A stretch of 18,611 bases of DNA from an uncultured Erysipelotrichaceae bacterium (GTDB lineage: Bacteria; Bacillota_I; Bacilli_A; Erysipelotrichales; Erysipelotrichaceae), in the NCBI GenBank assembly GCA_934675465.1, contig CAKUQM010000033.1, forward strand, positions 1 to 18,611, read 5' to 3'. Both the position numbers and the translations under genes were made by a program. Below, piece after piece: positions 14,293-18,611 of the stretch. The notes beneath the pieces were generated by a model. The model was not told the DNA's origin and made no database searches. It was given only the letters and a program-made list of their open reading frames with translations. Each line of letters starts with the position of its first letter. The stretch's first letter is position 1.

Positions 14293-16862
14293 TATTTCGC
14301 CTCATACCAATTCTTACCAAGAGATAAAGAAACATCCAAATTAACATCCAACTTATAAGCATTAATCATTGTTTCCTTAACCAACTTTTCCATTATTTCA
14401 ACCTCATCCTCAGGCACTTCAAAAATCAATTCATCATGTACCTGTAAAATCAACTTAGACTTTAAGTTATTCTCTTTCAAGACATTAGTCATCTTAATCA
14501 TCGCAATCTTAATAAGATCAGCAGCAGACCCCTGAATTGGTGAATTCATAGCCGCTCTTTTGCCAAATTCTCTTAAAGCCCACTTATTAGACTTAATCTC
14601 ATCGATATATCTTCTTCTATTAAGCATGGTCTTAACATAACCATTATCTTCACAAAATTTAATCTCCTTATCCATATATTCTTTAATATTTGGATAAGTA
14701 ATAAAATAATTCTCTATATACTTAGATGCATCCTTATACGACAAAGAAGTCTGATTAGCCAAACCATATTCGCTAATACCATAGACAACACCAAAATTAA
14801 CAGCCTTAGCATGTCTTCTAATTAAAGGAGTAACATCCTCTTTCTTAACATGGAAAACATCCATCGCAGTTAGAGTATGAACATCAATGCCCTTATTAAA
14901 GGCATCTATCATCTTTTGTTCATGAGCTAGGGCAGCTAATACCCTTAACTCAATTTGTGAATAGTCACAAGATAGAATTAAGTGATTAGCTGATGGTTTA
15001 AAGGCCTTTCTAATCTCTCTTAATTCCTCATCCCTAATAGAGATATTTTGCATATTAGGTTCACTGCTTGAAAGTCTACCTGTAGCCGTTGAAGTTTGTG
15101 AGAAAATAGAATGAATCTTACCATCACTACCTATATATTTCTTTAATCCTTCAGCATAGGTAGAATTCAATTTAGAATATTTACGATAATCAAGAATCTT
15201 AGAAATAATTGGATGATAATCAACCAACTTATTAAGTACTTCTGCATCAGTGCTATCCTTTTTTAGATTAGGTAAATCTAGTTTGTTGTAGATGATATCT
15301 TTAAGTTGCATTGGTGAATTAATATTAAATTCTTCACCTGCCAATGTATAGATATCATCTTGTAGTTCCTTTAACTTTTCATTAGTCTTAGAAGCTATTT
15401 TATCTAATTCACTAATATCACAAGAAACACCCTCTTTTTCCATCTCGTATAAGACATAAGAAAGCTCTAATTCGATATTTTTATAGTAATCTAGTAAATC
15501 ATATTCTTTTAATTTATCCAAAGCTTTAGGATAAATATCCACCATATATGAAGCTACTTCAAAGCTATAATTCAATACTTCACTTTCATTAAATTCCAAT
15601 GGTTTCTTAATCGTTCCAAAGATATCCTTTAAATGTTTCTTTAAACTATGACCCCACGCATGACAAATCTTTGGTAAGTCATTATGGTTGTTGTTGATTA
15701 AAAAACACATCAAGAAAATATCATCGGTATTTTTACCAATAGAAATATTGTGATAATCAAGATGATGTTTAATATCCTTTAGTCCATAGACTATTTTAGG
15801 CTTATCACTAGCTAAGAATGCTAATGCATCTTCATCCTTCTTTAAATCTTGAAAACTAATATATTCTCTATTATCTTTATCCGCAAAAACAACACCATAT
15901 AAAGATCTTTCATAATAAGAAAAATCATCTGATACAAAGTAGATAAAAGGATTATCAAAAATAGTAATCTTATTTACTTTCTTGCCCTCAATCACCTTTG
16001 GCTTACTTGCATATTGTTTATTAATCAAAGAATACATCTCATATTTTTCAAAGAAAACATTCTTCCCCTCTTCATCGATATCCAACTTAATATCATCTAA
16101 GTTAACATCTAAATCATAGTCAGTAAGAATAGTAGCTAACTTCTTAGAAGTAAAACATGATTCTTTAGCATTAATCAATTTTTCTTTTAACTTGCCCTTG
16201 ATTTCATCTATATGTTCATAGATTCCCTCACAAGTATCATATTCATTTAAAAGCTTTGTAGCGGTCTTTTCACCAACACCATCTACACCCTTGATATTAT
16301 CCGATTTATCGCCAGCAAGCCCCTTAAAATCGATGATTTGATAGGGTTTTAAAGTATACTCATCATATAAAGCCTTCTCATCTAAAATACCAATATCAGA
16401 CATACCCTTTTTCATGCAACAAATCTTAATATGCTTATTATCATCAATTAATTGAAATAAGTCGTGGTCACTTGAAAAGATTGAAATATCACCATCAAAC
16501 TTATTAGCTAAGATACCAATAATATCATCAGCCTCAATCTCATCATATTCTAAATACTTAATATTATAGGCATTAAGCATATCTCTTACCAAAGCAAATT
16601 GTTCAACTAGTTCAGCAGGTGTTTCTTTTCTGCCTGCCTTATAATCAGGTGTCATCTGATGTCTAAAAGTAGCCTTACCCTTATCAAAAGCTACGCAACA
16701 ATAATCAGGCTCTACCATCTTTAAAGCCTTATTAAGCATATTCGCAAAAGCATATACCGCATTAGTATAGGCTCCAAAAGATGTTTTCATGATATTAGAA
16801 AAACTAGTCGCATAAAACGCCCTAAATAAGACGGAATTACCATCAATTAATAAAATTTTCAT
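14292..16862 (-). CDS. polA: DNA polymerase I (5'-nuclease active, proofreading domain degenerate)
   Basis: Repair and Okazaki-fragment-processing polymerase, 856 aa. Residues 1 to about 285 form the 5'-3' nuclease domain: LLIDGNSVLFRAFYA, VAFDKGKATFRH, EADDIIG, SSDHDLFQL and LAGDKSDNIKGV. Residues about 290-460 correspond to the 3'-5' exonuclease domain. The metal-binding DxE motif is not present there, so proofreading is probably lost, as in Bacillus Pol I. The polymerase domain has motif A DYSQIELR (D633), motif B RRHAKAVNFGVVYG (K686, F690, Y694) and motif C QVHDELIFE (D811). The start lies 5 bases after the lipoprotein stop with AAGGAG about 10 bases upstream, and no separate promoter is obvious, so it appears co-transcribed with that gene. 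Confidence 0.98.
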   Translation of the reverse strand: MKILLIDGNSVLFRAFYATSFSNIMKTSFGAYTNAVYAFANMLNKALKMVEPDYCCVAFDKGKATFRHQMTPDYKAGRKETPAELVEQFALVRDMLNAYNIKYLEYDEIEADDIIGILANKFDGDISIFSSDHDLFQLIDDNKHIKICCMKKGMSDIGILDEKALYDEYTLKPYQIIDFKGLAGDKSDNIKGVDGVGEKTATKLLNEYDTCEGIYEHIDEIKGKLKEKLINAKESCFTSKKLATILTDYDLDVNLDDIKLDIDEEGKNVFFEKYEMYSLINKQYASKPKVIEGKKVNKITIFDNPFIYFVSDDFSYYERSLYGVVFADKDNREYISFQDLKKDEDALAFLASDKPKIVYGLKDIKHHLDYHNISIGKNTDDIFLMCFLINNNHNDLPKICHAWGHSLKKHLKDIFGTIKKPLEFNESEVLNYSFEVASYMVDIYPKALDKLKEYDLLDYYKNIELELSYVLYEMEKEGVSCDISELDKIASKTNEKLKELQDDIYTLAGEEFNINSPMQLKDIIYNKLDLPNLKKDSTDAEVLNKLVDYHPIISKILDYRKYSKLNSTYAEGLKKYIGSDGKIHSIFSQTSTATGRLSSSEPNMQNISIRDEELREIRKAFKPSANHLILSCDYSQIELRVLAALAHEQKMIDAFNKGIDVHTLTAMDVFHVKKEDVTPLIRRHAKAVNFGVVYGISEYGLANQTSLSYKDASKYIENYFITYPNIKEYMDKEIKFCEDNGYVKTMLNRRRYIDEIKSNKWALREFGKRAAMNSPIQGSAADLIKIAMIKMTNVLKENNLKSKLILQVHDELIFEVPEDEVEIMEKLVKETMINAYKLDVNLDVSLSLGKNWYEAK

Positions 16863-16867
16863 CCCTA

Positions 16868-17854
16868 TTATTCTCCTTCAGAAGATACGATTGAATTTAA
16901 GACAGCAAGATTCTCATACATCAAAGTTAGATAATCCTTGTTGTCAGTTCTTTGAGTAGTGGTCAAAGAAGAAATATTAGAAAGATTAACTCGCTTTAAG
17001 TTCAATTCTTTTTCAAGACTTGAAAATAAATCAAGCATCTTCTCAGACATATTTGGTTCATAAACAATATATTCAACCTTATCAGCAATAATTCTATCTT
17101 TAATAATTTGTAATTCTGATTCAGTTGGCAAAGCTCCATATTTTGATAAACAAACAGGATAAACTTCAATTCCATAAGCCTTTTGCCAAGATCCAAAAGA
17201 TGGAGTCATTGAAACAAACTTAATGTGCTTATTCTCTTTTACAAGAGTTGTAGCTAAATTTTGATAAGCAGCATCTAAAGTGATTAAATCATTTTCTAAA
17301 GTCTTATAATTCTCTTCAAAATATGCAGCTTGTTCAGCATAATTGCTAGATAAATTTGTATAGATTTGTTTAGCCATAGATAACATACCAATAGGACTTA
17401 GCCATAAGAATAAGTCATTAGTATAAGTATTTGTTTCCGCAAACATCTCACCATCATAATATGGATTTTCTACATAAGTAACAGTACCATTAACATTTAC
17501 TGGTGTATAGCGTTTAAAAGAATAGATACTTGAAGCACTTAAATCAACCTTGCTGGCATCAGAATCCAAAATTTCATTACCATAAATAGTCATATATGGT
17601 TCTAAACCATTGATATAGTAAAAAGAAATAGTATTATCGATGATATCTTGATAATTTGAAACGATATTAGCATTTTGAATATCAGCACCATTTTGAATGG
17701 AAATAGTCTGAATTCGATCACCACCGATTCTATTCAATAAATATCCAATAGGATAACAAGTATATGTATGATATGTTTTTACACCCTTGCTAGTAGTACA
17801 AGCGCATAAACAAAATATTGTTAGTAGACATAATAATTTCTTAAAAAACTTCAT
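16868..17854 (-). CDS. ZnuA/TroA-fold substrate-binding-like lipoprotein lacking the usual metal ligands
   Basis: Predicted membrane-anchored lipoprotein of 328 aa. Signal peptide MKFFKKLLCLLTIFCLCAC ends at C19. The ATG at 17854 is chosen because it opens this signal peptide; the frame continues 18 codons upstream, but only through the trmB terminator hairpin. The mature part follows the cluster A-I (zinc/manganese) binding-protein plan: LNRIGGDRI (40-48), YINGLEPYM (80-88), LFLWLSPIGMLSMAKQI (148-164), MTPSFGSWQKAYGIEVYP (216-233), YIVYEPNMSEK (262-272) and DYLTLMYENLAVL (307-319). The histidines expected in those blocks are replaced: F149 in place of the HxWLxP histidine and T217 in place of the third. 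The first ligand region (58-66) has no histidine and N293 fills the last acidic position. No permease or ATPase gene is nearby, so a transport role is doubtful. It heads the polA operon. Confidence 0.8.
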   Translation of the reverse strand: MKFFKKLLCLLTIFCLCACTTSKGVKTYHTYTCYPIGYLLNRIGGDRIQTISIQNGADIQNANIVSNYQDIIDNTISFYYINGLEPYMTIYGNEILDSDASKVDLSASSIYSFKRYTPVNVNGTVTYVENPYYDGEMFAETNTYTNDLFLWLSPIGMLSMAKQIYTNLSSNYAEQAAYFEENYKTLENDLITLDAAYQNLATTLVKENKHIKFVSMTPSFGSWQKAYGIEVYPVCLSKYGALPTESELQIIKDRIIADKVEYIVYEPNMSEKMLDLFSSLEKELNLKRVNLSNISSLTTTQRTDNKDYLTLMYENLAVLNSIVSSEGE

Positions 17855-17860
17855 ACCACG

Positions 17861-17866
17861 ATTATA
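17861..17866 (-). promoter_or_regulatory. -10 box giving a predicted leaderless lipoprotein-polA operon transcript
   Basis: On the minus strand a perfect TATAAT, preceded by TTG, ends six bases before the ATG at 17854. The usual start point would therefore be the A of the ATG. The six bases CGTGGT contain no Shine-Dalgarno sequence. No convincing -35 is present; its place is taken by the terminator hairpin of trmB. Confidence 0.5.
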
Positions 17867-17867
17867 C

Positions 17868-17905
17868 AACAAAATGCCCTCTTCTAATTTTAGAAAAGGA
17901 CATTT
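17868..17905 (-). terminator. Rho-independent terminator after trmB
   Basis: On the minus strand a 14-bp stem (17905-17892 with 17885-17872) has two G-U pairs and a 6-base loop, followed by TTTTGTTGT. On the plus strand the same two positions would be A-C mismatches, so the hairpin is built for minus-strand RNA. It lies 18 bases past the trmB stop. Confidence 0.85.
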
Positions 17906-17923
17906 CACAAATAATTCATATAG

Positions 17924-18532
17924 TTACTTAGAAAGCTTAATGTAATAAATAGGATTACCCAAATCCTTAAACTTTGTCTCATAACCAGTTAAAGGCTCAT
18001 CGCGCTTAATAGAATGATAATCATAATTGATATCTAAGGTCTTTAAATTAGCTTCTTTAAAGTACTCTAATGAGTCCATAAAGAAGTCCTTGTTATCAGT
18101 CTTAAAGATAATAATTCCATCATCCTTTAAAAGTTCCTTATACTTTTTTAAGAAAGTTGGATAAGTAAGTCTTCTTTTATGATGACCAGACTTCGGCCAA
18201 GGATCAGAGAAATGTAAATAAATACGATCAATGGAACCCTTATTTATATATTCTTCAATCTCATTAGCATTTCTTAATAAGACCTTAAAGTTATCTAATT
18301 CATATTCAGAAGCCTTAATAATTGCCCTTGCCACACAGGTTTCATCTTTTTCAAGACCAATATAATAGATATCTTTATATCTTTTGGCACTATCACAAAT
18401 AAAATCACCCATACCCATTCCTATTTCTAGATAAATTGGCATAATAGTCTCAAATTCTTTTAAATCTTCTAAAAGATAAACCTTTTCTTCATCTAAGAAA
18501 GGTCTAACCCATTTCTTCTTTCGCATTCGCAT
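17924..18532 (-). CDS. trmB: tRNA (guanine-N7-)-methyltransferase TrmB
   Basis: Uses S-adenosylmethionine to methylate N7 of G46 in the variable loop of tRNAs. SAM-binding EIGMGMGDFI (36-45), IGLEKDE (58-64) with the acidic ribose-binding residue, HFSDPWPKSGHHKRRLT (107-123, the TrmB hallmark DPWPK), FKTDN (143-147) and the C-terminal LTGYETKF (181-188). At 202 aa it is slightly below the usual 210-217. The N-terminus MRMRKKKW closely resembles the MRMRHKPW of the Bacillus protein as I recall it, which supports the ATG at 18532. That ATG has no ribosome binding site and lies six bases after a TATAAT box. It is monocistronic, with terminators of neighbouring units on both sides. Confidence 0.97.
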   Translation of the reverse strand: MRMRKKKWVRPFLDEEKVYLLEDLKEFETIMPIYLEIGMGMGDFICDSAKRYKDIYYIGLEKDETCVARAIIKASEYELDNFKVLLRNANEIEEYINKGSIDRIYLHFSDPWPKSGHHKRRLTYPTFLKKYKELLKDDGIIIFKTDNKDFFMDSLEYFKEANLKTLDINYDYHSIKRDEPLTGYETKFKDLGNPIYYIKLSK

Positions 18533-18538
18533 GAAAGA

Positions 18539-18547
18539 ATTATACCA
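18539..18547 (-). promoter_or_regulatory. Extended -10 promoter of trmB, predicted leaderless
   Basis: On the minus strand TGGTATAAT is a perfect extended -10 (TGnTATAAT). It ends six bases (TCTTTC) before the trmB ATG, which puts the predicted start point on the A of the ATG. There is no -35; that position falls in the hairpin of the upstream terminator. Confidence 0.65.
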
Positions 18548-18551
18548 TAAG

Positions 18552-18572
18552 AAAAACTCGGATTTCCGAGTT
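18552..18572 (-). terminator. Rho-independent terminator of the gene upstream of trmB
   Basis: On the minus strand AACTCGG (18572-18566) pairs perfectly with CCGAGTT (18561-18555) around a 4-base loop, and the stem runs into TTTTTC. It lies 8 bases past the stop codon of the partial SDR-like gene. Confidence 0.85.
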
Positions 18573-18580
18573 CATCTACA

Positions 18581-18611
18581 TTAGCCAAGCATACCGCCAT
18601 CAACTCTTAGT
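18581..18611 (-). CDS. C-terminal end of an SDR-family gene, FabG-like (partial)
   Basis: Only the last nine codons and a TAA stop lie inside the window. They read LRVDGGMLG, which resembles the end of short-chain dehydrogenase/reductases such as 3-oxoacyl-ACP reductase, where V(D/N)GG follows the last strand. A terminator 8 bases downstream supports a real gene end here. The catalytic region is outside the window, so substrate and exact family cannot be judged. Confidence 0.5.
   Translation of the reverse strand, partial: LRVDGGMLG

Noticed and set aside
14132..14344. Plus-strand 70-codon frame opposite mutM and polA
   Set aside because: Antisense shadow across a conserved gene junction; no supporting signals.
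14292..16862. Loss of the proofreading exonuclease motif in DNA polymerase I as a novelty
   Set aside because: A degenerate 3'-5' exonuclease domain is already well known in Bacillus-type Pol I, so it is expected here.
17002..17196. Second minus-strand frame inside the lipoprotein gene
   Set aside because: Shifted-frame shadow; the lipoprotein frame shows family motifs through the same stretch.
17855..17908. Upstream ATG extending the lipoprotein by 18 residues
   Set aside because: The extension is the trmB terminator hairpin and would bury the signal peptide; the ATG at 17854 opens a normal lipoprotein signal sequence.
1..18611. Search for CRISPR arrays, insertion sequences, prophage or toxin-antitoxin modules
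   Set aside because: No direct repeat arrays, transposase or integrase frames, or small paired genes; the window is continuous housekeeping DNA.

Overview
The window reads as a chromosomal segment of a low-GC Firmicute. The pointers are the SufCDSUB-type iron-sulfur operon with SufU, the DnaB/DnaI helicase loaders found in Bacilli and relatives, AT-rich third codon positions and Shine-Dalgarno-type starts. The replication gene order polA-mutM-coaE-dnaB-dnaI resembles Bacilli, while the very compact layout would suit an Erysipelotrichia-like gut bacterium; that placement is inference. I see no mobile element, CRISPR array, tRNA or rRNA. Gene density is near-complete and no gene-free stretch exceeds about 150 bases.

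Layout. (1) 1-1361, minus: 5' portion of a membrane protein fusing a DUF975 domain to the start of a CmpB-type 'putative ABC transporter permease' domain; it runs off the left edge. (2) 1416-5987, minus: sufC-sufD-sufS-sufU-sufB, every junction overlapping, closed by a hairpin terminator. (3) 5988-6138: divergent regulatory region with a promoter each way and two dyad-symmetric sites. (4) 6139-8443, plus: membrane-anchored parvulin-type foldase, degenerate PrsA-like lipoprotein and a HIT-family hydrolase, joined by TAATG stop-start junctions. Two hairpins at 8447-8523 serve this operon and the convergent one. (5) 8530-17854, minus: an eight-gene run, lipoprotein (ZnuA/TroA fold)-polA-mutM-coaE-dnaB-dnaI-pfkA-pyk, with overlaps or gaps of 5 bases or less except for 41 bases before pyk. 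(6) 17924-18532, minus: trmB. (7) 18581-18611, minus: last nine codons of an apparent FabG-like SDR gene.

Functionally the suf genes build and transfer Fe-S clusters. The plus-strand genes concern folding of exported proteins and a nucleotide-phosphoramidate hydrolase. The long operon joins DNA synthesis and repair, CoA synthesis, helicase loading and the two regulated irreversible enzymes of glycolysis.

Most genes are ordinary housekeeping genes. The unusual signals are in how they are wired. trmB and the lipoprotein gene have a TATAAT box exactly six bases before the ATG and no Shine-Dalgarno sequence, which predicts leaderless mRNAs. At three successive minus-strand junctions the terminator hairpin of one unit lies 5-10 bases from the -10 box of the next. 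The ZnuA-like lipoprotein has lost the expected metal ligands, SufD is little more than half the usual length, and pfkA-pyk is translationally coupled to the helicase loader dnaI.
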